DNA from: Nonomuraea guangzhouensis
Lineage (GTDB): Bacteria > Actinomycetota > Actinomycetes > Streptosporangiales > Streptosporangiaceae
Length of the DNA: 64,000 nt
Assembly (NCBI RefSeq): GCF_019396345.1
Contig: NZ_JAHKRM010000049.1
Coordinates: 18,520 to 82,519 of the forward strand
Reading direction: 5' to 3'
Shown here: positions 1 to 7,068 of the stretch, one piece after another
How the letters are laid out: each line of letters opens with the position of its first letter
Numbering within the stretch: position 1 is the first letter of the stretch
Notes under the pieces: model-generated
The model's input: the letters and a program-made list of their open reading frames with translations, nothing else
Databases searched by the model: none
What the model was told of the DNA's origin: nothing
Program-made: the position numbers and the translations under genes

Positions 1-19
1 TGGCTCTACCGTAGCGCAT

Positions 20-79
20 TTTGAACACCGTTTGAATCCTGTGCTAACCTCGCCGCAGCGGTTTCGAACGCTGTTTGAA
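20..79 (+). promoter_or_regulatory. Promoter with two operator-like 17-mers
   Basis: Two 17-bp elements of the form TTYGAAC-N3-GTTTGAA lie at 20-36 and 63-79, 43 bp apart (about four helical turns). Between them is a plausible promoter: -35 TTGAAC at 21-26, inside the first element, and -10 TAACCT at 45-50, with an 18-bp spacer. The second element reaches the AAAGGGG ribosome binding site at 78-84. The arrangement suggests a dimeric repressor, probably TetR type, controlling the rhomboid gene. The binding protein is not identifiable here. Confidence 0.45.
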
Positions 80-90
80 AGGGGCCTGCC

Positions 91-750
91 ATGAGTGAGT
101 TGCTGTTCTCCGCCACCACGGCCGCGCTGATGGTGATGATGATCAACAGCGGGCTGGCACTGGGGCCGGCGCGTGGCCGGCCCATCCCATGGGTCGCGGT
201 GGGGCTGACGGCGCTGGCCATATGTGGGGTGGTGATCCAGCTGGCGTGGTCCGGGGCGATGGACGCGCTCGACAATGACCCCGCCAAGACCGGGTGGTGG
301 CGGGTCCTGACCTCGGTCTTCATGCAGAACGGCGGCGTCGCCGGAGCCGTGTGGAATATCGCGACGCTCGCCATCGTGGCGGCCCTGGCGCAGTGGTTCT
401 GGGGCGGGCCGCTGACGGTGGCGCTGTTCGCGGGCGGGATCTTCCTGCCGGAGTGGGTCGACGCGCTCCTCGGGATGGGCGGCCCCAGCACCGATCCGCG
501 TAATTTCGCCGGCAGCTCGGGAGCCACCTACTTCCTGGGGGCAACCTTGGCGACGGCCCTGGTGATGCGGACCCGGCTCTTGAAGGAGCGACTGCTCGCG
601 GTCAGTGTGCCGCTGCTGGGGTTAGCGATGTGGTTCGCGCAGAGCAACGGGCACGGGCTGGTGACGGCGTACGGGTTCATCACCGGCTTCCTGGCGTGGG
701 TCGCGTGGCGAGCGATCGAGACTCGCCGGGAGTCGGCTCATCGCAGATAG
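91..750 (+). CDS. Rhomboid-family intramembrane serine protease-like protein
   Basis: 219-residue polytopic membrane protein with about six hydrophobic segments. It carries the rhomboid signature: a WRVLTSVF element before the second segment, GSSG at 141-144 (Ser143 as nucleophile) and NGHG with His188 in the last segment, so the Ser-His dyad is intact. It lacks a long cytosolic or zinc-finger N-terminus and is about as short as the minimal bacterial rhomboid core. It probably cleaves membrane proteins within the bilayer; the substrate is unknown. ATG91 follows AAAGGGG at good spacing. It is transcribed alone from the promoter at 20-79. Confidence 0.75.
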   Translation: MSELLFSATTAALMVMMINSGLALGPARGRPIPWVAVGLTALAICGVVIQLAWSGAMDALDNDPAKTGWWRVLTSVFMQNGGVAGAVWNIATLAIVAALAQWFWGGPLTVALFAGGIFLPEWVDALLGMGGPSTDPRNFAGSSGATYFLGATLATALVMRTRLLKERLLAVSVPLLGLAMWFAQSNGHGLVTAYGFITGFLAWVAWRAIETRRESAHRR

Positions 751-1107
751 TGAGCCACTACCTGCGATAACCAGGGGGTGGCCGTGCGCGCCTTCGAGAC
801 GCTCGGAACGCTTCAAGGAGCGACTGACGCAGGCTCAGGCCGATTGACGGCGCGACGGCTTCGCCATGGACTACGGCATCACGCCGCGCCGTCTCACCAT
901 CCGGTCCGGGCTGTAGGACGTACCGCAGCTCGCCCGCTTTGCCCCGGTGATCGAGTTGCTCGGTGGTTAGCGCGGTCGGCGTCTTCTCCCGTGAGAGGGC
1001 GCATGACGAGGCGTTCGGTTTCCAGTCGGCTCATGGGTGTCAGCGCGCCGGGAGATCTACCACCCTGTCACCAATCCCGGAATGATGCGCGCACGGTCGG
1101 GCACGTG
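751..1107 (+). pseudogene. Intergenic segment with possible decayed coding remnant
   Basis: No intact gene is visible. One forward frame (from about 782 to 969) reads like protein interrupted by stops: ERFKERLTQAQAD, stop, then GFAMDYGITPRRLT and, after another stop, DVPQLARFAPVIELLGG, then a further stop. The same frame is used throughout, which suggests point-mutation decay of a short gene rather than a chance ORF. The family is not recognised. The remainder (about 970-1107) shows nothing I can name. Confidence 0.3.
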
Positions 1108-2004
1108 TCACCCGGTCGCGTCGAGAGTGGGACGGAGCTCAGCCCAGGCCCATGCTCCGAGCGTCGTGTCGGTCGTGGTCACGGGGGTCCGCGGCTGCTC
1201 GGGGACGAATCCTTCGCGCAGTCCGGTCGACATGCCCATGATGCCCTCGACCTGCGCCGGGGACATGCCGGCGCCGGCCAGCGTGGCGCGCATGTCGTCG
1301 TCGGCAACGCGGTGGGCGGTGACCGTGCGGCCCAGGACGTCGCCGACCACGGCCAGGGCGTCGTCCCAGGACAGGTCCTTCGGTCCGTGCACTCCCTGCA
1401 CCCGGCGTCCCGACCAGTCGGCGCGCAGCAGCAGGGACGCGGCCACCGCGGCGATGTCGGCCGGAGCGACCCAGGAGAACGGGTTGCCGGTGGGCAGGAC
1501 CACGGCCACGGTGCCCGAGCGGATGCCGTCGAGCTCGAACAGCAGGTTGCTGAAGAAGTAGCCGCACCGCAGGTGGGTGACGGCGAGGCCGGCGTGCTTG
1601 GCGACGACCCGGTCCAGCGTCTCCTCGACGCGGGCCAGCCCGTCGATCTCACCGGCGCCCTCGCGGAGCTCCGCTCCGACGCTGCTCTGCAGGACGGTGC
1701 GGGGGATGTGGTTCTCGGCGACCGCGGCGGCGACGATCTCACCGATCTCGGCATACGCCGCGACGGGGTCGTCGGCCTCGCCGGGCGGCACGACCAGGAA
1801 CAGCGCGTCGACGCCACGGGTCGCCTCGGTGACCGCCGCGGCGTCCCGCAGGTCGACCTCGCGGGCGTCGACGAGGTCGCCCCAGGTCGCGCGGGGCTGC
1901 TCGGGGTGGCGGCTCAGCAGCCGCGGACGGACACCGGCTCGGACCAGGTGACCGATCAGGAAGCGGCCGACGTTTCCGGACGGTGCTGTGATTGCGATCT
2001 CCAT
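1108..2004 (-). CDS. NmrA-like NAD(P)-binding protein (atypical SDR)
   Basis: 298 residues from ATG2004; an upstream in-frame GTG at 2013 would add three. The N-terminus MEIAITAPSGNVG holds a Rossmann nucleotide-binding loop (residues 7-13), followed by an NmrA-like fold with SSVGAEL around 115 and the substrate-side motif HLRCGYFFSNLL. Such proteins act as quinone or NAD(P)H-dependent reductases or as redox-sensing regulators; the substrate is unknown. It is divergent from the WYL regulator across a 62-bp gap, the usual arrangement for a reductase controlled by a neighbouring regulator. Confidence 0.7.
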   Translation of the reverse strand: MEIAITAPSGNVGRFLIGHLVRAGVRPRLLSRHPEQPRATWGDLVDAREVDLRDAAAVTEATRGVDALFLVVPPGEADDPVAAYAEIGEIVAAAVAENHIPRTVLQSSVGAELREGAGEIDGLARVEETLDRVVAKHAGLAVTHLRCGYFFSNLLFELDGIRSGTVAVVLPTGNPFSWVAPADIAAVAASLLLRADWSGRRVQGVHGPKDLSWDDALAVVGDVLGRTVTAHRVADDDMRATLAGAGMSPAQVEGIMGMSTGLREGFVPEQPRTPVTTTDTTLGAWAWAELRPTLDATG

Positions 2005-2038
2005 GACGTTCACCGTACGGGTAGATGTGGCCGGATCA

Positions 2039-2058
2039 TGTCCGCGATTGTGGAGACA
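2039..2058. promoter_or_regulatory. Candidate operator in the NmrA/WYL divergent gap
   Basis: TGTC at 2039-2042 and GACA at 2055-2058 form an inverted repeat with a 12-bp spacer between the divergent NmrA-like and WYL-regulator starts. Position and symmetry fit a self-regulatory site, but arms of four bases are short and may be chance. Confidence 0.25.
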
Positions 2059-2066
2059 CTGGAGCT

Positions 2067-2792
2067 ATGACCGACTTCTCCCCGGCCGACGGCGATCCCG
2101 CCGGGCGGACCATCCGGCTGCTGGAGTTGCTGGCCGCCCGGCCGGATTGGTCGGCTTCCGATCTCGCCGGGCGTCTCGAGGTCAGCACCCGCACCGTGCG
2201 TCGCGACGTGGCCCGCCTGCAGAGCCTCGGCTACGCCGTCGAGAGCCGGCCCGGGCCGGGTGGCCACTACGCGCTGCGCCCGGGGCGCCGGATGCTGCCG
2301 CTGGTCTTCCAGGATGACGAGGTCGTCGCTCTGGTCGCGGCCCTGCGCATGGTCGAGGGGATCCTCGCCGGAGACGCCGCGCCCCGCGCGCTGGCCAAGC
2401 TGTCGCAGGTGCTCCCGCGGCGGCTGCGCGCCGTCCTGGACACCGCCGCCGCGGGCAGCGAGAGCGTCGGTGGCGAGCGCGGGGGTGTGGAGCCTTCGAC
2501 CCTGGCGGTGCTGCTCCGCGCGGCCGATCAGGACCTCGTGCTGCGGTTCGGCTACCGCGACCGGCACGGAGCCGCCAGCCGACGGCGGGTGGAGGCGGTG
2601 CGGTGCTTCTACGCCCGCGGACGCTGGTACGTTCTCGCCCACGACCTCGACGCCGGCGACTGGCGGGTGTTCCGCCTCGACCGCGTGCGGGAGCCGGAGG
2701 CGGGGGAACCGGGGTCCGGCGACCGTGGTCGGCCGGCCGCGGACCTCGCGACTTGGCTCGCCACGGACTTCGGCCGTCGACCCGAGGGCTGA
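2067..2792 (+). CDS. YafY-type HTH-WYL transcriptional regulator
   Basis: 241 residues from ATG2067. Residues about 12-65 form a winged helix (LAGRLEVSTRTVRRDVARLQ), followed by a linker and a WYL effector domain at about 150-225 (FYARGRWYVLAHDLDAGDWRV, then FRLDRV). WYL regulators sense small ligands and commonly control an adjacent oxidoreductase; here that is the divergent NmrA-like gene. An in-frame ATG at 2025 exists, but it would run through the candidate operator. Length is normal for the family. Confidence 0.8.
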   Translation: MTDFSPADGDPAGRTIRLLELLAARPDWSASDLAGRLEVSTRTVRRDVARLQSLGYAVESRPGPGGHYALRPGRRMLPLVFQDDEVVALVAALRMVEGILAGDAAPRALAKLSQVLPRRLRAVLDTAAAGSESVGGERGGVEPSTLAVLLRAADQDLVLRFGYRDRHGAASRRRVEAVRCFYARGRWYVLAHDLDAGDWRVFRLDRVREPEAGEPGSGDRGRPAADLATWLATDFGRRPEG

Positions 2793-3015
2793 GGGCTGAG
2801 GGCTCAGGCGGTGGTGGCGGCAGTGGTAATGAGCGCCCGGCCGCCGACACGGACGATGATGGGCGCGCCAGCGGGGCCGAGAATGTCGTGGCTGTGATCT
2901 CAACGATGATCAGTAACGCTATGTGACTTCGATCATCTTGGTCGAGCATGGCGAGATTGCCGGACGTCCGGTCTGGAGGCTGACGCCCGCGGGGGCTCCG
3001 CGAAAGCCGGGTGTT
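2793..3015. other. Intergenic region with short inverted repeats
   Basis: A 12-bp perfect palindrome (CCGGACGTCCGG, 2960-2971) and a 7-bp inverted repeat (GATGATC at 2905-2911 with GATCATC at 2931-2937) occur between the convergent WYL and CHAP genes. An overlapping forward ORF from 2923 has no recognisable homology and is not called. The palindromes may be parts of terminators; no poly-T tract follows. Confidence 0.3.
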
Positions 3016-3050
3016 GGGATCAGGCGCGGTGGCGGCCTCCGCGTGATCCC
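3016..3050 (-). terminator. Hairpin at the 3' end of the CHAP gene
   Basis: GGGATCA (3016-3022) pairs with TGATCCC (3044-3050), and the inner CGCGG/CCGCG arms extend the stem to about 12 bp with a 2-nt bulge and a 9-nt loop. The stop codon of the CHAP gene (3020-3022) lies inside the stem. No U-tract follows on the minus strand, so it may be an L-shaped terminator or an mRNA 3'-end stabiliser. Confidence 0.4.
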
Positions 3051-5311
3051 CTATGAGTTGTGCGCGGCTGGGGGTGTGCCGGGGCGACGGCTTGCGTTCG
3101 TGGGGTCACGAGCAGGTCGCCATCCGCCACTCGTTGCTCGCCGTTCGCGGCCCGCAGTTCGTCGGACCAGGCTCGCAGTTCGTCCATGACGGTGGGCGAG
3201 GCGGCCGGCGCCTCCTGGCTGTGCTGGCGGCGAGCACGGGTGTCGAAGGCGTCCGTGCGGGGCGGGACGGCCGACGGGAGGCGGTGGCGGCGGCCTCGTG
3301 ACGGAGCATCCTGGGCGAACGCCTCCGCGCCGTGGGCAGCGCCCAGGGGACGATGACGGCGCCCGCGCAGGGGGTTGTCCGAGCCGAAGGGGGCCGCCTC
3401 CTCGACAGGGTGTCCGCTGCGGCGGCGCCGCCCGTAGTAGCCGCCCGTCTGAGGACTCTCCGCCTGCTCGGCGGTGGGCCAGGGCTCGGTCGCGCGCGTG
3501 TACGGCGTGTGCGAGTCGGGGTGCTGAGGCGTGGTGTGCGAGTCGGGGTGCTGGGACGCGGTGTACGAACCGGGGTGTTGAGGCGTGGTGTACGAACCGG
3601 GGTGCTGGGACGCGGCGCGTGAGCCGGGCTGCGGGTGTGTGGTGCGCGAGCCGGGGTGCTGGGACGCGGTACGCGAGCCAAAATACTGCGGCGTGGTCTG
3701 CGAACCAGGGTGCTGGGACGCGGCGCGGGGCTTGGGACGATGCGGCGCACTGTCACGGCGCGTCGAAGGCGTGCTGTCACGGCCCGCGGACGGCGTGAAG
3801 GCGTCGAACCGCGTCGTCGCCGCCACGGGGACCGGCGAGAACGCGTCGAACTCCGTCGTCGCCTCGGGGATCGGCGCCGAGGCCCGCGCCAGCAGGTCGG
3901 CGATCGGCTCCAACGGCTTCAACCGCTCCAGGATCGACCGGCTCGCACCGGTCACCAGGCGCGGGTCGGTCACGTCGAGGCGCGGCTCGCTCCCGAGCGC
4001 GGACGCGACGACCTCGGCGGGGACGGCGAAGTCGAAGTCGGTCGACGCGATGAGCTCGTTCGAGGCGGTGAGCTTGGCCGGGGCGGCGAGTTCGGCTGGG
4101 GCACTGAAGGCGAGGTCGCTCGCGGTGATGAGCTCAGCCGGAGCGGTGAAGGCGAGGTCGCTCGTGGTGATGAGTTCGGCCGGGGTGGTGACGGCGAGGT
4201 CGCTCGCCGTGGTGAGAGCCGCCGTGGTGAGAGCCGGGGTGGTGAGAGCCGGGGTGGTCGTGCGGGCCAGGGCGGGTGCCGTCTCGGTGCGGGGCTTGCG
4301 GCGGCGGCGCCGGTGGCCGACGGCTGCCGGGGCAGGGGCGGCGAGGGCGGCCGCGCGGGCCGGCCGTACGCGCATGTTCCTGGTCTTGGCGACGGCGAGC
4401 ACCGCGATGGCGGCCACCAGTGCGGAGCCGATCAGCGCGGGAGACGAGAGCGTGGGCACCGGCGTGGCGGACGACGCGTCGACGATGGTCGGAAGGGGAG
4501 CGGGGTCGCTGGTGACCGCGTTGGTGTCGGCGGTGGCCGGCTTGGCGTGCTTGCCCTTCTTGGGCGCCTGTTCGGCGGCCTTCGTGGTGGCCGCGGGCGA
4601 CGACTTGCGGGTGGCCGTGGGGGCGGGGGAGACGGCCTGCTTGGGGCGGGTGGCGAGGGGGGCCTGGAGGTGCTCGCCCTGCCCGACTCCTCCCTGCCCG
4701 ATGCGGGTGATCATGTCGACGAGCGAGGTGTCGTCGGGGAGTTGGAGCTTGCCCACGTCGGTCGTGGAGGTGGACGCCTGCTCGTTCGCCCGCTGCTGCG
4801 CGTCCTGCTCGCCCTCGACCTGCTTCTTGGCGGCCTCGTTCTCCAGGCGGGTCTTGACCTTCTCCGGGTAGCCGTAGCCGACGACCTTGCTGGTGTCGCG
4901 TTCCTTGCGCTTGGCGACGCCGCCGTCGATGTTGCCCTCGATCGTGAAGATCGTGTCACCCTCGACCTTGGTCACCAAGCCGACGTGGTCGATGGCGTCA
5001 ATGTCGTTCGAGCCGCCCCAGTCGTAGAAGACGAAGGCGCCGGGCTGGGGCTTGTGGCCCCAGGCGCCATGCTCCTTGAACCACTCGGCGTGCTGCACCG
5101 TCCAGGCGAACTGGCCGATCCAGTCCTCGTAGCCGAGCTTGTGCGCGGCCCACGACAGGTACATGTCACACCAAGGGGCGGAGCTGTAGTCGGCGTCGAA
5201 CTCGACGTTCTTGCCGTACCAGTGGCCGAACTTGGTGTACGCATCGCCTTTCTCGGAGTAGCCGAGCTGACTCTCGAGCAGGTCGATGAACTTCTTCATC
5301 TCTGGCGTCAT
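3020..5311 (-). CDS. Membrane-anchored CHAP-domain protein with repeat-rich tail
   Basis: 763 residues from ATG5311; an open frame extends upstream to 5599, but its sequence does not look coding. Residues about 5-150 form a CHAP amidase/peptidase domain: Cys48 in SSAPWCDMYLSWA, His109 in DAIDHVGLV, and EGN at 125-127 complete the catalytic site. No signal peptide is seen. One transmembrane helix lies at about 289-308, followed by basic residues, predicting CHAP outside and tail inside. The tail has 14-residue repeats (about 369-411) and nine-residue repeats (529-602), then Arg-rich segments. CHAP domains cut peptidoglycan peptides, so a wall-remodelling role is likely. The function of the repeat tail is unknown. 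Confidence 0.7.
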   Translation of the reverse strand: MTPEMKKFIDLLESQLGYSEKGDAYTKFGHWYGKNVEFDADYSSAPWCDMYLSWAAHKLGYEDWIGQFAWTVQHAEWFKEHGAWGHKPQPGAFVFYDWGGSNDIDAIDHVGLVTKVEGDTIFTIEGNIDGGVAKRKERDTSKVVGYGYPEKVKTRLENEAAKKQVEGEQDAQQRANEQASTSTTDVGKLQLPDDTSLVDMITRIGQGGVGQGEHLQAPLATRPKQAVSPAPTATRKSSPAATTKAAEQAPKKGKHAKPATADTNAVTSDPAPLPTIVDASSATPVPTLSSPALIGSALVAAIAVLAVAKTRNMRVRPARAAALAAPAPAAVGHRRRRRKPRTETAPALARTTTPALTTPALTTAALTTASDLAVTTPAELITTSDLAFTAPAELITASDLAFSAPAELAAPAKLTASNELIASTDFDFAVPAEVVASALGSEPRLDVTDPRLVTGASRSILERLKPLEPIADLLARASAPIPEATTEFDAFSPVPVAATTRFDAFTPSAGRDSTPSTRRDSAPHRPKPRAASQHPGSQTTPQYFGSRTASQHPGSRTTHPQPGSRAASQHPGSYTTPQHPGSYTASQHPDSHTTPQHPDSHTPYTRATEPWPTAEQAESPQTGGYYGRRRRSGHPVEEAAPFGSDNPLRGRRHRPLGAAHGAEAFAQDAPSRGRRHRLPSAVPPRTDAFDTRARRQHSQEAPAASPTVMDELRAWSDELRAANGEQRVADGDLLVTPRTQAVAPAHPQPRTTHRGSRGGRHRA
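3506..3727 (-). repeat. 27-bp tandem repeat coding nine-residue units
   Basis: About eight copies of a 27-bp unit within the CHAP gene encode variants of GSxTxxQHP (for example GSRTASQHP, GSYTTPQHP, DSHTTPQHP). Unit length is a multiple of three, so copy number can change without breaking the frame. These are coding repeats, not CRISPR. Confidence 0.85.
4079..4207 (-). repeat. 42-bp tandem repeat coding 14-residue units
   Basis: Three consecutive copies of SDLA-x-TAPAELIT-like units (residues about 369-411 of the CHAP protein), preceded by shorter PALTT/AALTT repeats. The unit is in frame and rich in Ala, Thr and Leu, on the C-terminal side of the membrane helix. Confidence 0.7.
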
Positions 5312-5559
5312 GGACGTGCGAAGGAACCTTCCGGGCAAGACCGGGTTTATCCACACAGCCCTGGGTACGTGGGACGTGTGTAGCAAAACCGGAGGCCTGT
5401 CGTCTTCCGTGATGAAGGAGGCTACCGTGGCGAAAGAGCAGGTCACGCCTGGGTCAAGGTAGCTCCAAAGGTAATGCGCACCAAAACAGCAGGTCAAAAG
5501 CTTGCCAGAAATGTCCCGACAAGGACGGTTTGATAGTAAAAGATCTACCTTTGGGTGTC
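5312..5559. other. Divergent intergenic region, CHAP gene / thioesterase
   Basis: About 250 bp between divergent genes, less GC-rich than its surroundings, especially at 5470-5560. It should hold the CHAP promoter and the upstream part of the thioesterase promoter. No conserved RNA structure or gene is recognisable. Confidence 0.4.
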
Positions 5560-5588
5560 TAGAACGTGTTTTGGTAGAACGTGTTCTA
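5560..5588 (+). promoter_or_regulatory. Tandem KstR-type operators
   Basis: TAGAACGTGTTCTA at 5575-5588 matches the published KstR consensus TnnAACnnGTTnnA at every fixed position. A second copy, TAGAACGTGTTTTG, lies at 5560-5573, fifteen bases upstream, and differs only in its outer right arm. They end 10 bp before the thioesterase start, so a bound repressor would block transcription. KstR governs steroid ring A/B and side-chain catabolism in mycobacteria and rhodococci; use of the same repressor here is inferred. Confidence 0.65.
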
Positions 5589-5598
5589 AGATGCTGCA

Positions 5599-6240
5599 AT
5601 GACGATCGACGTCGCCGCCGGCGACTCCCGCATCGCCGCCCTGTGCGCCCTGGCCCAGCAGACCAGAGACCTGATGGACGCGGTGCTGATCACTGACGTC
5701 GACGAGGACGAGCTGGTGGCCGTGACCGCCGAGCTGGCCGCTTTGACCGAACGTCTCGAAGCGACCCGCCGCGTGTCCGCGCGGCCTTTCGACATCGCGC
5801 CGGACGGCACCGTACGCCACCTGGGCAACGCCGCCATCGGCGCCGCCAACCCGTTCGCGGTGCCGCTGGTCGTGGAGCGGGCCGCGAGCGGCGGGGTACG
5901 GGCGGAGGTGTCGTTCCGGCCGCTGCACGAGGGGCCGCCCGGCTTCGTACACGGCGGGATCATCGCGATGGCCCTCGACCACCTGCTGGGGCAGGCGGTC
6001 GCCGTCGCCGGGCTGGCGGCTATGACGGGCACTCTGACTCTGCGCTACCGGGCGCCCGTGCCGTACGGCCGGCCGGTGGTCGTGACGGCGGAGCACACGC
6101 GTACGGAGGGGCGCAAGGCGTGGGCGGACGGCCGGGTGTCGCTGCCGGACGGCACGGTGCTCGCCGAGGCGACCGGCCTGTTCATCACCCCGACGGCCTG
6201 GCTGGACGGACCGCCGTCGGCGGCCCGCGTCGGTCAGTAG
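5599..6240 (+). CDS. PaaI-family hotdog-fold acyl-CoA thioesterase
   Basis: 213 residues. The C-terminal two thirds form a hotdog domain with the family motif HEGPPGFVHGGIIAMALDHL (about residues 115-134), in which the HGG turn and Asp contact the thioester; RYRAPVPYGRPV follows. The N-terminal 60 residues are helical. It hydrolyses acyl-CoA thioesters and may recycle CoA during degradation of a bulky substrate. The upstream KstR-type boxes suggest it belongs to a steroid-type regulon, where PaaI-like thioesterases are common. ATG5599 is the only sensible start. Confidence 0.75.
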   Translation: MTIDVAAGDSRIAALCALAQQTRDLMDAVLITDVDEDELVAVTAELAALTERLEATRRVSARPFDIAPDGTVRHLGNAAIGAANPFAVPLVVERAASGGVRAEVSFRPLHEGPPGFVHGGIIAMALDHLLGQAVAVAGLAAMTGTLTLRYRAPVPYGRPVVVTAEHTRTEGRKAWADGRVSLPDGTVLAEATGLFITPTAWLDGPPSAARVGQ

Positions 6241-6343
6241 TCCGCGCCCGTCAGTAGCCTGCGCCGGTCGGTAGTCCGCGCCCGTGAGTAGCCTGCGCCG
6301 GTCGGTAGTCCGCGCCCGTCAGTAGCCCGCGCCCGTCAGTAGG
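6233..6343. repeat. 17-bp tandem repeat at convergent gene ends
   Basis: Six full units (6233-6249, 6250-6266, 6267-6283, 6284-6300, 6301-6317, 6318-6334) and a partial seventh, alternating between GTCAGTAGTCCGCGCCC and GTCAGTAGCCTGCGCCG types. The array begins in the last codons of the thioesterase and runs through the last codons of the opposing SDR. Read on the minus strand the unit repeats the end of the SDR (the LLTGAGY codons and stop), so it looks like slippage duplication of that gene's 3' end. The 17-bp unit is not a multiple of three. Confidence 0.85.
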
Positions 6344-7068
6344 CCGCCGTCCACGGTGAACTCGCTGCCGGTGCAGTAGCTGGATCGGTCCGAGGCCAGG
6401 AATGCCACCACGTGCGACACCTCCACCGGTTTGGCGAAGCGCTTGGTGACCATGCTGCGGAGGAACGCGTCCGCGTCCACCTCGCGCATGATCTCGGGGT
6501 CCATGGCCATCGAGGTGTTGATCGCCCCGGGATGCACCGAGTTGACGCGGATCTTGAAGCGGGCCAGCTCCCGGGCGGCCGCCTTGGTGACCCCCCGGAT
6601 GGCGAACTTCGAGGCCGAGTACGCCGACATCCCTTCGGCACCGATGAAGCCCTCGACCGAGGAGATGTTCACGATCGAACCGCGTCCGGCGGCCCGCATC
6701 GGCTCGATCGCCGACTTGACGCCGAGCCAGGTGCCCTTGAGGTTCACCTCGATCACGCGGTCGAACTCCTCGACCGTCATTTCCTCGATGCGTCGAAATT
6801 TCAGGATCCCGGCGTTGTTGACCAGGATGTCTAACTTGCCGTACATGTCGACGGCGGTCGTGACCGCGCGCGCCCACTCATCCGGCGCGGTGACGTCGTG
6901 ATGGACGAAGGGCGCGCCCGTCTCCTCGGCCAGCGCCTTGCCCTCCTCGTCCAGCACGTCACCGAACACCACGCGCGCCCCTTCCTCCAGGAACAGCCGC
7001 ACATGCGCCTCGCCCATGCCGCGCGCTCCGCCGGTGATCAGCGCCACCTTGCCGTCAAGCAGTCCCAT
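6319..7068 (-). CDS. Classical SDR, hydroxysteroid dehydrogenase-like
   Basis: 249 residues from ATG7068, which follows a GGGAGG site; upstream in-frame codons belong to the preceding ligase gene. TGGARGMG (12-19) is the dinucleotide loop, Asp37 at the end of strand 2 indicates NAD preference, NNAG is at 84-87, and the active site is Ser136/137, Tyr150 and Lys154 (YSASK). The overall pattern resembles the actinobacterial FabG3 / 3-alpha(20-beta)-hydroxysteroid dehydrogenase group. It overlaps the ADP-forming ligase by 14 bp and is last in the minus-strand CoA operon, so it probably oxidises a hydroxy intermediate of that pathway. Confidence 0.8.
   Translation of the reverse strand: MGLLDGKVALITGGARGMGEAHVRLFLEEGARVVFGDVLDEEGKALAEETGAPFVHHDVTAPDEWARAVTTAVDMYGKLDILVNNAGILKFRRIEEMTVEEFDRVIEVNLKGTWLGVKSAIEPMRAAGRGSIVNISSVEGFIGAEGMSAYSASKFAIRGVTKAAARELARFKIRVNSVHPGAINTSMAMDPEIMREVDADAFLRSMVTKRFAKPVEVSHVVAFLASDRSSYCTGSEFTVDGGLLTGAGY

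Noticed and set aside
778..2070. Forward ORF opposite the NmrA-like gene
   Set aside because: Antisense shadow; no domain, and the opposite frame has an intact Rossmann protein.
2923..3189. Small forward ORF near 2.9 kb
   Set aside because: No ribosome site and no homology; most of it lies opposite the CHAP C-terminus and a hairpin.
3506..3727. CRISPR or non-coding satellite
   Set aside because: The 27-bp units are in frame and encode conserved nine-residue repeats of the CHAP protein.
3635..5383. Long forward ORF opposite the CHAP gene
   Set aside because: Arg/Gly-rich shadow of a GC-rich repeat gene with no recognisable domain; the minus strand has a clear CHAP active site.
6233..6343. 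CRISPR array
   Set aside because: Repeats are contiguous 17-mers without spacers and no cas genes are present.
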